Part shown: piece after piece, positions 31,506 through 39,967 of the stretch | Layout: every line of letters begins with the position of its first letter | How positions within the stretch are numbered: position 1 is the stretch's first letter | NCBI GenBank assembly: GCA_051647125.1 | Contig: JBOFDP010000085.1 | Span: 93,520-157,519, forward strand | Direction of reading: 5' to 3' | Length of the DNA stretch: 64,000 nucleotides | Source of the DNA: JBOFDP01 sp051647125 | Lineage (GTDB): Bacteria > Bacteroidota > Bacteroidia > Chitinophagales > Chitinophagaceae | Position numbers and translations under genes: made by a program | Notes under the pieces: model-generated | What the model saw: only the letters and a program-made list of their open reading frames with translations | Database searches by the model: none | What the model was told of the DNA's origin: nothing

Positions 31506-32687
31506 ATGAATAACTATAAAATAGACAATAATGGATTCTATGGGAAATACGGAGGTGCTTTTGTACCTGAAATACTTCATCACTGCATAGAAGAATTACA
31601 AAAAAAGTATGTTCAGATATTAGAAAATACTACTTTTCAAGAGCAATATATGCAACTACTCAAAGACTATGTAGGTAGACCTTCTCCATTATATTTTTCA
31701 AACTATCTTAGTCAAAAGTATAGTTGTAAAATATATCTCAAAAGAGAAGATCTTAACCATACAGGAGCGCATAAGATAAATAATACTATAGGTCAAATAC
31801 TTTTAGCGAAGCACATGGGAAAAACTCGTATCATTGCAGAAACAGGAGCCGGTCAGCATGGAGTAGCAACAGCTACAGTTTGTGCTTTGATGCAAATGCC
31901 TTGTGTGGTGTATATGGGAAAAACGGATGTACAGAGGCAACAACCTAATGTAGATAAAATGGAGATGTTGGGGGCTACGGTTGTTGCTGTAGTTTCTGGC
32001 AATCAAACACTTAAAGATGCTACTAACGAAGCTATTAGAGATTGGTGTAGCCACCCTACAGATACTTTTTATATTATAGGATCTACTGTCGGTCCGCATC
32101 CGTATCCTGATATGGTTGCTCGTTTACAGTCTATCATTAGTAAGGAGATTAAAGAGCAACTTATAGAAAAGGAGTATCGTAATTATCCAGATTTACTTAT
32201 TGCTTGTGTTGGAGGAGGGAGCAATGCCGCAGGTACTTTTTTTCATTATATCAATGATGATAGAGTAAAAATTATTCTTGCAGAAGCCGGAGGAAAAGGT
32301 ATAATTACGGGTATGAGTGCTGCTACTATTCATCTTGGTAAAAAAGGTGTCATACATGGGGCTTGTACTTTGCTAATGCAAGATGAAAATGGACAAATAG
32401 AAGAACCCTATTCCATGTCTGCCGGATTGGACTATCCCGGTATAGGTCCTCTACATGCGTATCTTGCTGATGAGGGCAGAGTGAAAGTATTGGCAATAAA
32501 TGATAACGAAGCCTTGCAGGCAGCTTTTGAACTTACTCGTAAAGAAGGTATTATTCCAGCATTAGAATCAGCACATGCTTTGGCAGCACTCAATCATCTT
32601 TCTTTTACAAAAAATCAGGTAGTTGTACTTACCCTCTCTGGTAGAGGAGATAAAGATATGGATATTTATTTAAAGAATATAGAATAG
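31506..32687 (+). CDS. trpB: Tryptophan synthase beta chain
   Basis: TrpB condenses indole with serine, using PLP. The 393-residue protein has YGGAFVPE near 14-21 and the PLP lysine in HTGAHKINN near 83-91. The catalytic-loop segment ETGAGQHGVATA lies near 111-122, and the phosphate loop GGGSNAAG near 235-242. It is the first gene of trpBEGDCFA, separated from trpE by 46 bases. In many bacteria trpB and trpA are adjacent; here they sit at opposite ends of the operon, an order I associate with Bacteroidales-type operons. A regulatory leader precedes it. Confidence 0.97.
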   Translation: MNNYKIDNNGFYGKYGGAFVPEILHHCIEELQKKYVQILENTTFQEQYMQLLKDYVGRPSPLYFSNYLSQKYSCKIYLKREDLNHTGAHKINNTIGQILLAKHMGKTRIIAETGAGQHGVATATVCALMQMPCVVYMGKTDVQRQQPNVDKMEMLGATVVAVVSGNQTLKDATNEAIRDWCSHPTDTFYIIGSTVGPHPYPDMVARLQSIISKEIKEQLIEKEYRNYPDLLIACVGGGSNAAGTFFHYINDDRVKIILAEAGGKGIITGMSAATIHLGKKGVIHGACTLLMQDENGQIEEPYSMSAGLDYPGIGPLHAYLADEGRVKVLAINDNEALQAAFELTRKEGIIPALESAHALAALNHLSFTKNQVVVLTLSGRGDKDMDIYLKNIE

Positions 32688-32733
32688 AAAAATTGATACG
32701 TTGTGGAAAAAATTACTTTAAACTATTAGAATT

Positions 32734-34131
32734 ATGCAATATAAATACAGTACTATTAGTAAAAAAATTTTGGGAGATATGCATACACCTGTAAGTATTT
32801 ATCTTAAAGTGAGAGATATGTTTCCCCAGTCGGCAATGTTGGAAAGTTCAGATTATCATTCAGGAGAAAATAGCAAATCGTATATTGCTCTTTGTCCTAT
32901 ATCTCATATTAGTATTAACCATTATGAAGCCACAAGCGTATTTCCCAACCGAAAAAGTGCTACTCTAAAAATAAATGAAATATTTAATTCAGAAAAAGCA
33001 ATCGCTGACTTTATTTCCCATTTTGATATACAAGGGGAATATGTAGAAGAATTGGGACTTTTGGGATACACTGCCTTTGATGCTGTAAAATATATAGAGC
33101 CTATACCCATACAAGAATCATATTATACAGAAAATGATGCTCCCGATATAATTTATATCTTGTATAAATATCTTTTAATCTTTGACCATTTTAGAAATGA
33201 ACTTACTCTTATACAGTTACAACAGGACAACGAACCCAACACCTTACACACCATACTTTCAACTATTGAAAATAGAAATTATGCTGTATACCCATTTAAA
33301 ACATCAGGTAAAGAAATCTCTAATATGACAGATGAGGAGTATAAAAAAATAGTAGAAAAAGCAATAAAACATTGCCAACGAGGAGATGTTTTTCAGGTGG
33401 TGTTGAGTAGGAGGTTTGAACAACCTTTTTTGGGTGATGATTTTATGGTGTATCGCATGCTTAGAAGTATCAACCCTTCACCATATTTATTTTATTTTGA
33501 TTTTGGAGGGTTTCGTATTTTTGGTTCATCACCAGAAACCCACTGTAAAATATACAATGGTGTAGTGAATATAGATCCCATAGCAGGCACCACTTTTAGA
33601 ACGGGTGATATACAAAAAGATCAACACCAAGCAGAATTGCTATTACAAGACCCAAAAGAAAATGCGGAGCATGTCATGTTGGTAGATTTGGCTCGTAATG
33701 ACCTGAGCAAAAATGCAAAAAATGTACACCTTGATTTTTATAAACAAGTACAATATTATAGCCACGTTATTCATATTGTCTCTCGTGTATCTGGGAATAT
33801 AGAAGAAAATCAAAATACTATAAAAAACTTTATAGATACTTTTCCTGCAGGCACACTGAGCGGGGCTCCTAAAGTAAGAGCTATGCAACTCATTACCCAA
33901 ATAGAACCTACCAATAGAGGTATTTATGGAGGTTGTATAGGTATTATCCATTTTAATGGTAATATTAATCAGGCAATTACTATTCGCACCTTTGTAAGTA
34001 GAAATAATATTTTATATTATCAGGCAGGAGCGGGTATTGTAGTAAAAAGTAATCCTGAAAAAGAATTGCAAGAAGTAAATAATAAACTTGGTGCTTTGAA
34101 AAAAGCTATAAAAAAGGCAGAAGAAATATAG
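32734..34131 (+). CDS. trpE: Anthranilate synthase component I
   Basis: TrpE uses ammonia supplied by TrpG to convert chorismate to anthranilate. The 465-residue protein has the N-terminal feedback motif LESS (about 38-41 in MLESSDYHSG), where tryptophan binds in the family, and the chorismate-binding domain. Signatures there are RGDVFQVVLSRRF near 215-227, FGSSPETH near 264-271, IDPIAGTTFRTG, DLARNDL near 317-323, and FPAGTLSGAPK near 370-380. It lies 46 bases after trpB and three bases before trpG. Confidence 0.96.
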   Translation: MQYKYSTISKKILGDMHTPVSIYLKVRDMFPQSAMLESSDYHSGENSKSYIALCPISHISINHYEATSVFPNRKSATLKINEIFNSEKAIADFISHFDIQGEYVEELGLLGYTAFDAVKYIEPIPIQESYYTENDAPDIIYILYKYLLIFDHFRNELTLIQLQQDNEPNTLHTILSTIENRNYAVYPFKTSGKEISNMTDEEYKKIVEKAIKHCQRGDVFQVVLSRRFEQPFLGDDFMVYRMLRSINPSPYLFYFDFGGFRIFGSSPETHCKIYNGVVNIDPIAGTTFRTGDIQKDQHQAELLLQDPKENAEHVMLVDLARNDLSKNAKNVHLDFYKQVQYYSHVIHIVSRVSGNIEENQNTIKNFIDTFPAGTLSGAPKVRAMQLITQIEPTNRGIYGGCIGIIHFNGNINQAITIRTFVSRNNILYYQAGAGIVVKSNPEKELQEVNNKLGALKKAIKKAEEI

Positions 34132-34134
34132 AAT

Positions 34135-34701
34135 ATGCGTGTATTAATACTTGATAATTATGATTCTTTCACTTATAACCTTTCTTACATTTTGAAGGAA
34201 TTAAAAATGGAGGTTTCTGTTTTTAGAAATGATAAAATTACTATAGAGGAGATAGATATATTTGATAAAATTCTACTCTCTCCTGGTCCTGGCATTCCTA
34301 TAGAAGCAGGTATTTTAGTGGAATTGGTAAAAAAATATGCTCCTACAAAAAGTATTTTGGGTGTTTGCCTTGGACAACAAGCTATAGCTGAAGTTTTTGG
34401 GGCTACATTGGACAACCTTACCGAAGTACATCATGGAGTAGAAAGTAATATACAGATTCTAAAAGAAGATTTGTTATTTACAGATATTGAAAAAACATTT
34501 GTAGCAGGAAGGTACCATTCATGGGTAGTTTCTAAAAAAGATTTTCCACAAGATTTGGAAATTTTAGCAATGGACGAAAAAGAAAGTGAAATAATGGCTA
34601 TTAGACACAAGCAATATAATTTGCGAGGAGTGCAGTTTCACCCTGAATCTATACTCACCCCACGAGGAAAACAAATAATAAAGAATTGGTTAATGATATA
34701 G
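34135..34701 (+). CDS. trpG: Anthranilate synthase component II (glutamine amidotransferase)
   Basis: TrpG releases ammonia from glutamine for TrpE. The 188-residue class I amidotransferase has the N-terminal NYDSFTYNL near 8-16 and SPGPGIP near 49-55. The catalytic cysteine is in LGVCLGQQA near 76-84, and the catalytic His-Glu pair is in VQFHPES near 171-177. It follows trpE by three bases and precedes trpD by four. No fusion to trpD is present, unlike in some proteobacteria. Confidence 0.96.
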   Translation: MRVLILDNYDSFTYNLSYILKELKMEVSVFRNDKITIEEIDIFDKILLSPGPGIPIEAGILVELVKKYAPTKSILGVCLGQQAIAEVFGATLDNLTEVHHGVESNIQILKEDLLFTDIEKTFVAGRYHSWVVSKKDFPQDLEILAMDEKESEIMAIRHKQYNLRGVQFHPESILTPRGKQIIKNWLMI

Positions 34702-34705
34702 TAAT

Positions 34706-35701
34706 ATGAAAAATATTTTATATAGATTATTTGAACATCAAAACTTATCTAAAGAAGAGGCTTGTATTCTTTTGCACCAGATAGCAGAAAAAAAATATAC
34801 AGAGGTACAAGTGGCAAGTCTTATGACGGTATTTCTAATGAGGAATATTTCTGTGGAAGAACTTATTGGATTTCGTATGGCTTTGTTAGAACTCTCTTAT
34901 CCAATTAGCTTTGCAGAGTATCAACCTATCGATATAGTTGGCACAGGTGGCGATAGTAAAAATACATTCAATATAAGTACTTGTGCTTGTTTTGTGGTAG
35001 CAGGTGCAGGATACCCTGTAGTAAAGCATGGTAATTTTAGTTCTAGCTCAGTAAGTGGTGCTAGTGATGTGATGCTACAGCATGGTGTAAAATTTACTAA
35101 GGATATTTCACAATTGCGTAAAACTATGGAGAAATGCCATTTTGTCTACTTGCATGCCCCTTTATTTAATAGTGCTTTAAAAGCTGTATTGGGTGTAAGA
35201 AAAGATTTGGGAGTGCGTAGTTTTTTTAATATACTGGGTCCCTTGGTAAGTCCTGCACAACCAACCTACCAACTTCTTGGTGTGTATAATTTATCATTGC
35301 AACGATTATATAGCTATATTTATCAGATTAATCATATTTCTTTTGCTGTCGTATATTCTTTAGATGGTTTTGATGAAATTAGTTTAACTTCAGATTTTAA
35401 AATAACAATGAATACACAGGAAAAAATATATTCTCCTAAAGATATAGGTTTTCAACAATATGAAGAGGAGGCATTATTTGGAGGTAATACTACTCAAGAA
35501 GCAGCACTTATTTTTAACAATGTACTCAAAAATACAACTACCGAGGCAAAGAAAAATTGTGTGTTAGCAAATGCGGGATTTGCTATAAAAACAATCTGTC
35601 CTCAAAAAACAATTCAGCAATGTATTTTTGAAGCCAAGGATTCTTTAGAAGGAGGCAAAGCGTATAATATATTTCAAAAATTTTTAGAGCTTAATAATTA
35701 A
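34706..35701 (+). CDS. trpD: Anthranilate phosphoribosyltransferase
   Basis: TrpD joins anthranilate to PRPP. The 331-residue protein has the PRPP-binding GTGGDSKNTFNIST near 77-90 and KHGNFSSSSVSGASD near 104-118, where the family has KHGNR..SS..GsaD; Phe-Ser replaces the usual Arg. FNILGPLVSPA near 174-184 is the typical FN.LGPL.NP region. Length is normal. It is four bases after trpG and two before trpC. The substitution at the KHGNR position is unusual but lies in an otherwise intact sequence. Confidence 0.94.
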   Translation: MKNILYRLFEHQNLSKEEACILLHQIAEKKYTEVQVASLMTVFLMRNISVEELIGFRMALLELSYPISFAEYQPIDIVGTGGDSKNTFNISTCACFVVAGAGYPVVKHGNFSSSSVSGASDVMLQHGVKFTKDISQLRKTMEKCHFVYLHAPLFNSALKAVLGVRKDLGVRSFFNILGPLVSPAQPTYQLLGVYNLSLQRLYSYIYQINHISFAVVYSLDGFDEISLTSDFKITMNTQEKIYSPKDIGFQQYEEEALFGGNTTQEAALIFNNVLKNTTTEAKKNCVLANAGFAIKTICPQKTIQQCIFEAKDSLEGGKAYNIFQKFLELNN

Positions 35702-35703
35702 TT

Positions 35704-36507
35704 ATGAAAGATATATTATTGGAAATTATAACACATAAAAAGATAGAAATAGAGCAAGAAAAAAAAAATTGTTCACTTAGTGAATTACAAAAAAAAATTG
35801 TTCATATTCAAAGACCTAAATTGTCTATGAAACAAAGTATTGCTATTTCTGAATCAGGTATTATTACGGAGTTTAAAAGAAAAAGTCCCTCCAAAGGGTG
35901 GATAAATAAAAAGGCAAAATTGAAGGCTGTTGTTACAGGTTATGAGCAATTTGGAGCTGTGGCTATTTCTGTGCTTACTGACACTAATTATTTTGGGGGT
36001 TCTTTGCAAGATTTAAAGGAAGCAAGAGGTTTGGTAAATATTCCCTTGTTGAGAAAAGATTTTATAATTGACGAATATCAACTTTATGAAGCTAAGCTTG
36101 TAGGGGCAGATGCGGTCTTGTTGATAGCTTCTTGTTTAACAAAAAAGGAGTGTGAGAATCTAGCAAAGAAAGCACATCAATTAAATTTGGAAACTTTGTT
36201 GGAAATACATACTGAAAAAGAATTGCAATATCTCAATCCAAATATAGATATGTTAGGTGTAAACAATAGACATTTAGGGTCGTTTTCTACTGATGTCAAT
36301 ATATCTATAGGTTTGATAGAAGCAATTAATCAAAAAAGAAAATTTCCAGATTCTTTCCCATTACTGATTTCAGAAAGTGGTATTGGAGATATTGGTATTT
36401 TAGTAGAACTAAAAAAAATTGGTTATAAAGGTTTTTTAATTGGAGAAACGTTTATGAAAACAACTAACCCCGCCGATACCTTTTTACAACTTAATCAACA
36501 ACTATGA
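35704..36507 (+). CDS. trpC: Indole-3-glycerol phosphate synthase
   Basis: TrpC closes the indole ring in tryptophan synthesis. The 267-residue TIM-barrel protein has the N-terminal helical cap and then EFKRKSPSKGWI near 56-67, where the family has E.KraSPSkG, with the catalytic Lys. LTDTNYFGGSL near 92-102 corresponds to the conserved LTd..fFgGs segment, and LLRKDFIIDEYQLYEA near 118-133 is the family signature. LGVNNRHL and LISESGI follow. It is two bases after trpD and overlaps trpF by four bases (ATGA). Confidence 0.96.
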   Translation: MKDILLEIITHKKIEIEQEKKNCSLSELQKKIVHIQRPKLSMKQSIAISESGIITEFKRKSPSKGWINKKAKLKAVVTGYEQFGAVAISVLTDTNYFGGSLQDLKEARGLVNIPLLRKDFIIDEYQLYEAKLVGADAVLLIASCLTKKECENLAKKAHQLNLETLLEIHTEKELQYLNPNIDMLGVNNRHLGSFSTDVNISIGLIEAINQKRKFPDSFPLLISESGIGDIGILVELKKIGYKGFLIGETFMKTTNPADTFLQLNQQL

Positions 36508-37142
36508 TTAAAATAAAAGTGTGTGGAATGCGAGAGGAAAATAATGTACAACAAATAAGTATGTTGCCTATAGATTTTATGGGATTTATTTTTTATGACC
36601 AATCGCCACGTAATGTAGTTTTTTCAGATATTCAGTACCTTTGTTCTTGGAAAAATTTAAACATTAAAAAAGTAGGAGTTTTTGTAAATCAAAATCCTAA
36701 TACAATTATGTCAATTACTAAAAAATATCAGTTGGATTTTGTACAGCTTCATGGTAATGAAACTTCTACAACTTGTGATTTTCTTTGGCGGAAGGGGGTA
36801 AAAATTATAAAAGCAATTTCTATTGAGGAACAAACAGATATAGAAAAAATACAGGATTATACAAATAAAGTAGCGTATTTTCTGTTTGATACTAAAACTA
36901 AACAATATGGAGGTTCTGGAAAAAAATTTAATTGGGACATTTTAAAAAAATACCAAGAAAAAAAGCCATTTTTTTTGAGTGGAGGCATTGCTATGGAAGA
37001 TATTATCTCTTTATCCCAATTTCATCACCCTCAGTTTTTCGGTATTGATTTGAATAGTTGCTTTGAAACCACCATACCTGCAAGAAAAGATTATTTTTTA
37101 TTAAAACAATTTATACAAAATATTAATACCTCCAATATATGA
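36504..37142 (+). CDS. trpF: Phosphoribosylanthranilate isomerase
   Basis: TrpF performs the Amadori rearrangement before TrpC. The 212-residue TIM-barrel protein begins with KVCGMREENN (about 5-14), where the family's catalytic Cys and the KiCG(l/m) start are seen. GFIFYDQSPRNV near 27-38 matches 'GfiF...SpR.v', VQLHGNE near 79-85 is the typical QLHG strand, and the late DLNSCFE segment contains the phosphate-side D-[VL]-[NS]-S region. It overlaps both neighbours by four bases. Confidence 0.95.
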   Translation: MIKIKVCGMREENNVQQISMLPIDFMGFIFYDQSPRNVVFSDIQYLCSWKNLNIKKVGVFVNQNPNTIMSITKKYQLDFVQLHGNETSTTCDFLWRKGVKIIKAISIEEQTDIEKIQDYTNKVAYFLFDTKTKQYGGSGKKFNWDILKKYQEKKPFFLSGGIAMEDIISLSQFHHPQFFGIDLNSCFETTIPARKDYFLLKQFIQNINTSNI

Positions 37143-37909
37143 ACCGTATAGATATTCTTTTTCAACAAAAATCAAAAAATATCCTTTCCGTATATTTTCC
37201 TGCCGGATTTCCCAATCTTAATGATACTTTGCCAATACTTACCGCATTACAAGAAAATGGTATAGATATGGTAGAAATAGGTATTCCTTTTTCAGACCCA
37301 ATAGCAGATGGAGTTGTAATACAACAAGCATCATCGCAAGCGTTAAAGAATGGTATGTCAGTTCGTTTATTATTTAAACAACTAAAAAAAGTACGTTCCA
37401 CAATACATATTCCTCTTTTGTTTATGGGATATTTTAACCCTATATTACAATATGGTTTTGATTTGTTTTGTCATGATTGTAAAGAAATTGGTATTGATGG
37501 TATGATCATTCCAGATTTGCCATTTGAAATTTATCAAAAGAAATACCAGTCTATTATAGAAAAATATAATCTTAAAATGGTAATGCTCATTACTCCAGAA
37601 ACTTCTGAAGAAAGAATACAATTAATAGATAAAAACACCAATGGATTTATTTATATGGTATCAAGTGCATCTACTACAGGAACACAACAAATTTTTGATG
37701 ATAAGAAAAAACAATATTTTAGTTTTATAAACAATATGAATTTAAAAAATCGGTTGATGATAGGGTTTGGAGTTTCTAATAAAGCTACTTATTCTGTGGC
37801 TAACCAATATGCTAATGGTGCTATTATAGGTAGTAAGTTTGTACAACTTTTGGGGCAAGAAAAAAATATAGATAAAGCTATTAAGGTATTAAAAGAGTCG
37901 ATTACTTGA
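37139..37909 (+). CDS. trpA: Tryptophan synthase alpha chain
   Basis: TrpA cleaves indole-3-glycerol phosphate and passes indole to TrpB. The 256-residue TIM barrel has the catalytic Glu in VEIGIPFSDPIADGVVIQ near 45-62. MGYFNPI near 98-104 and the second catalytic Asp in GIDGMIIPDLP near 119-129 follow. The phosphate-binding end is IGFGVS near 207-212 and GAIIGSKFV near 223-231. It starts inside the trpF stop. It is the last gene of the operon and converges on yqeY 20 bases later, with no strong terminator seen between them. Confidence 0.96.
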   Translation: MNRIDILFQQKSKNILSVYFPAGFPNLNDTLPILTALQENGIDMVEIGIPFSDPIADGVVIQQASSQALKNGMSVRLLFKQLKKVRSTIHIPLLFMGYFNPILQYGFDLFCHDCKEIGIDGMIIPDLPFEIYQKKYQSIIEKYNLKMVMLITPETSEERIQLIDKNTNGFIYMVSSASTTGTQQIFDDKKKQYFSFINNMNLKNRLMIGFGVSNKATYSVANQYANGAIIGSKFVQLLGQEKNIDKAIKVLKESIT

Positions 37910-37929
37910 TATAATATAAAGAAAATTTT

Positions 37930-38382
37930 TTAGGATAACAGTTTTTTGACTAATTCACTTATTTTTTTCCCATCAGCTTTTCCCGCAAGTTCTTTGGTTG
38001 CGAGACCCATCACTTTTCCTAAATCAGAAATTGTTTTTGCTCCGATTTTTTCTATAATGTTTTTTACTTCAGTTTCTATTTCTGAATTGGAAAGTTGCTC
38101 CGGTAAGAATTGTTCTATTACAAAAAGTTCTTCTTTTTCTTTTTGTGCTAAATCAGGGCGATTTTGTTGTTCATAAATAGCTAAAGAGTCCTTACGTTGT
38201 TTTACTAGTTTTTGTAGGATTTTTATTTCATCTTCACCAGAAATATCATCTTTGGCTACTTCTGAAGTTTTTGTTAAAAGTATAGCTGCTTTTATAGCAC
38301 GCAAAGCTCGTAAAGAGGCTTCTTGTTTTTCAAGCATGGCTTTTTTTAAATCATTCATTACAAGAGTTTCTAAATTTCCCAT
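37930..38382 (-). CDS. GatB/YqeY domain protein
   Basis: The ~150-residue protein is a stand-alone GatB/YqeY domain, the tRNA-interacting module also found at the C terminus of GatB. No enzymatic role is established for the free form. Features: LRALRAIKAAIL near 23-34, AIYEQQNRPDLAQKE-like central segment, and the C-terminal LGKVMGLATKELAGKADGKKI. I chose the start MGNLETLV at 38382 because family members begin with a similar MxLxexI...DLKxAM. A longer reading from 38448 would overlap gldC by 53 bases. It follows gldC by 13 bases. Confidence 0.88.
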   Translation of the reverse strand: MGNLETLVMNDLKKAMLEKQEASLRALRAIKAAILLTKTSEVAKDDISGEDEIKILQKLVKQRKDSLAIYEQQNRPDLAQKEKEELFVIEQFLPEQLSNSEIETEVKNIIEKIGAKTISDLGKVMGLATKELAGKADGKKISELVKKLLS

Positions 38383-38395
38383 AAGGTGTAATTTT

Positions 38396-38737
38396 TTATT
38401 TTTTAATTTCAAAATTTTGTTGTGCTTCTTGATAAAACTTTTTTGCAAAATCCTTCATACTTTCACTAGTAGTTTTTTGTCCTGTAGATTTTTCAAAAGT
38501 ATCAGACATTGACATTAGGGTTTGGTAATAAAAAAAAGCCATTTCATCTACCTGCATATCTTTTGTCCAAAGATCAATCTTTAGAGCTTCTTTTTTTTCT
38601 TTTTCCCAAAGAGAGAGTAACATGGCTTTGGATTCTGTTGGAGCAATGGGATTGTCATCATCTGTTTCAAAAGCAAGTTTTTCAGGCAGGTTATTAGCAT
38701 CTAAATTAATGTGTAGAATAAGTTTTGCTGTTTTCAT
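38396..38737 (-). CDS. gldC: Gliding motility protein GldC
   Basis: The 113-residue protein matches the GldC family of Bacteroidota. Diagnostic stretches are KAMLLSLWEKEKKEALKIDL followed by WTKDMQVDEMAFFYYQTLMSM and ADTFE-like SDTFEKSTGQ. GldC is a small cytoplasmic protein linked to gliding, required in Flavobacterium for normal motility, but it is also conserved in non-gliding relatives and its function is not defined. It starts four bases after the glycosyltransferase gene and ends 13 bases before yqeY. With PorT it suggests type IX/gliding-type machinery elsewhere in this genome. Confidence 0.85.
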   Translation of the reverse strand: MKTAKLILHINLDANNLPEKLAFETDDDNPIAPTESKAMLLSLWEKEKKEALKIDLWTKDMQVDEMAFFYYQTLMSMSDTFEKSTGQKTTSESMKDFAKKFYQEAQQNFEIKK

Positions 38738-38741
38738 TTTT

Positions 38742-39803
38742 TTATTTTTTTATGTGAAAATAATATTCTTTATAAAAACTATCTTGTTCTTTAAGTAGTG
38801 TATTAAGCTTTTTTACATTAAAAGAAAAAGAAAGATGTTTATATTGTTGTTTTGCTTTTGCAGAAAGCTCTTTTTTAAACCGCTCGTCTATATAAATTTT
38901 TTTTAAAGCATCTGATAATTCTCCCAAATTTTTCCTAGAAACTAAAATACCAGCACCACCTACAATTTCTTTAGAAAAAGGATTGGAAATAGCTATAATT
39001 GTAGTATTGTTATGGAGTGAAAAAAGTTTTTCTGCATAGTCTCCTTTTTCTTCAGAAAAAGGAGAAATAAAGGCATAAGAGTTTGGTATAATTTGCGTAA
39101 AAATAGATTCTGCATTTTCATCACTTATTAAAACAATATCCTTTTTGTATTTATATTCTTTAATTTTATTGCTAATGGAAGGGTGTATATATTTCCAAAG
39201 TAAAACTAATTGCATTTCTGTCTTTTGTTTTTTCTTAAAAATAGAAAAAGCTTTTAATAAAAAAATAACATCATCAAAATTAGGTTTTTTAGAATAACAA
39301 ACTAAGTAGTTTTGATTTTCTAGTGTTTTGATTTGATCATTAATTTTTAAAGAAACATTTTTTTTCAAGTTTGGTAATTTGGGATATATAGTAAAAACAT
39401 TTTCAGAAATGTTGTTTTTATTAAAAAAAGAAAAAGGTGTTATGATGAGGTGTTTGTTTTCCTGTATTTTCTTTATCTTGTCTTCTTTTTTGAAAATAAG
39501 GCCTCGAGAGGTTACAAAAATTAAAAGACAACCTTCAACATCGGAATTAAAACTTTCAGGTACAAAACAAATATCTAAATTGTTTTCTAAAAAAAACGGT
39601 TTAAAATTTTTAGTCCTCAAAAAAGGAAAAGATAAATTAAAGGGAAGTTTTATAAAACTACTATTTTGGAAATCATATTTTTCTCCACCCAAAAAAAGAA
39701 AAATATGTTCATTTGTCTGAGATAAACTTTCTATCCAATCATAAAAGAATGGAGCAAAAGAATTTTTATTATATTGTAAGATACCTATTTTCATAGACAA
39801 CAA
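38742..39803 (-). CDS. Glycosyltransferase-like protein (GT-B, group 1 type)
   Basis: The 353-residue protein looks like a GT-B glycosyltransferase. The C-terminal half has the usual donor-side pattern: DIVLISDENAESIFTQIIPNSYAFISPFSEEKGDYAEKL near 218-256, then the glycine-containing EIVGGAGILVSRKNLGELSDALKKI near 279-303. The N-terminal half is poorly conserved. The classical E-x7-E is not clear, so it may be divergent or inactive. The actual start could be Met4 (MKIGIL). Its role is unknown; gldC and yqeY follow in the same unit, which gives no functional hint. Confidence 0.65.
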   Translation of the reverse strand: MLSMKIGILQYNKNSFAPFFYDWIESLSQTNEHIFLFLGGEKYDFQNSSFIKLPFNLSFPFLRTKNFKPFFLENNLDICFVPESFNSDVEGCLLIFVTSRGLIFKKEDKIKKIQENKHLIITPFSFFNKNNISENVFTIYPKLPNLKKNVSLKINDQIKTLENQNYLVCYSKKPNFDDVIFLLKAFSIFKKKQKTEMQLVLLWKYIHPSISNKIKEYKYKKDIVLISDENAESIFTQIIPNSYAFISPFSEEKGDYAEKLFSLHNNTTIIAISNPFSKEIVGGAGILVSRKNLGELSDALKKIYIDERFKKELSAKAKQQYKHLSFSFNVKKLNTLLKEQDSFYKEYYFHIKK

Positions 39804-39826
39804 GGATAGTTATAAAGATATTTATG

Positions 39827-39834
39827 CAAAAATA
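39827..39834 (-). promoter_or_regulatory. -7 promoter box for the GT-gldC-yqeY unit
   Basis: Minus-strand TATTTTTG matches TAnnTTTG, 23 bases before the start at 39803. A near match TATCTTTA lies at 39813-39820. Confidence 0.45.
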
Positions 39835-39938
39835 AATATTTTCAAAGAACTTAAAGAACCTATTTTTATAAAAACTTTATGTACTTTCTTAATAAGGTTA
39901 AATTTTATTTATTACAAAAGAGATTTCTCTAAAAAATG

Positions 39939-39946
39939 TAATTTTA
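39939..39946 (+). promoter_or_regulatory. -7-like promoter box for recG
   Basis: TAATTTTA differs from TAnnTTTG at the last base; it lies 21 bases before the recG ATG. Confidence 0.35.
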
Positions 39947-39967
39947 CAAAAAACATTTATAAAGAAA

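Noticed and set aside
38383..38448. N-terminal extension of YqeY
   Set aside because: Would overlap gldC by 53 bases; the MGNLETLV start matches family beginnings.
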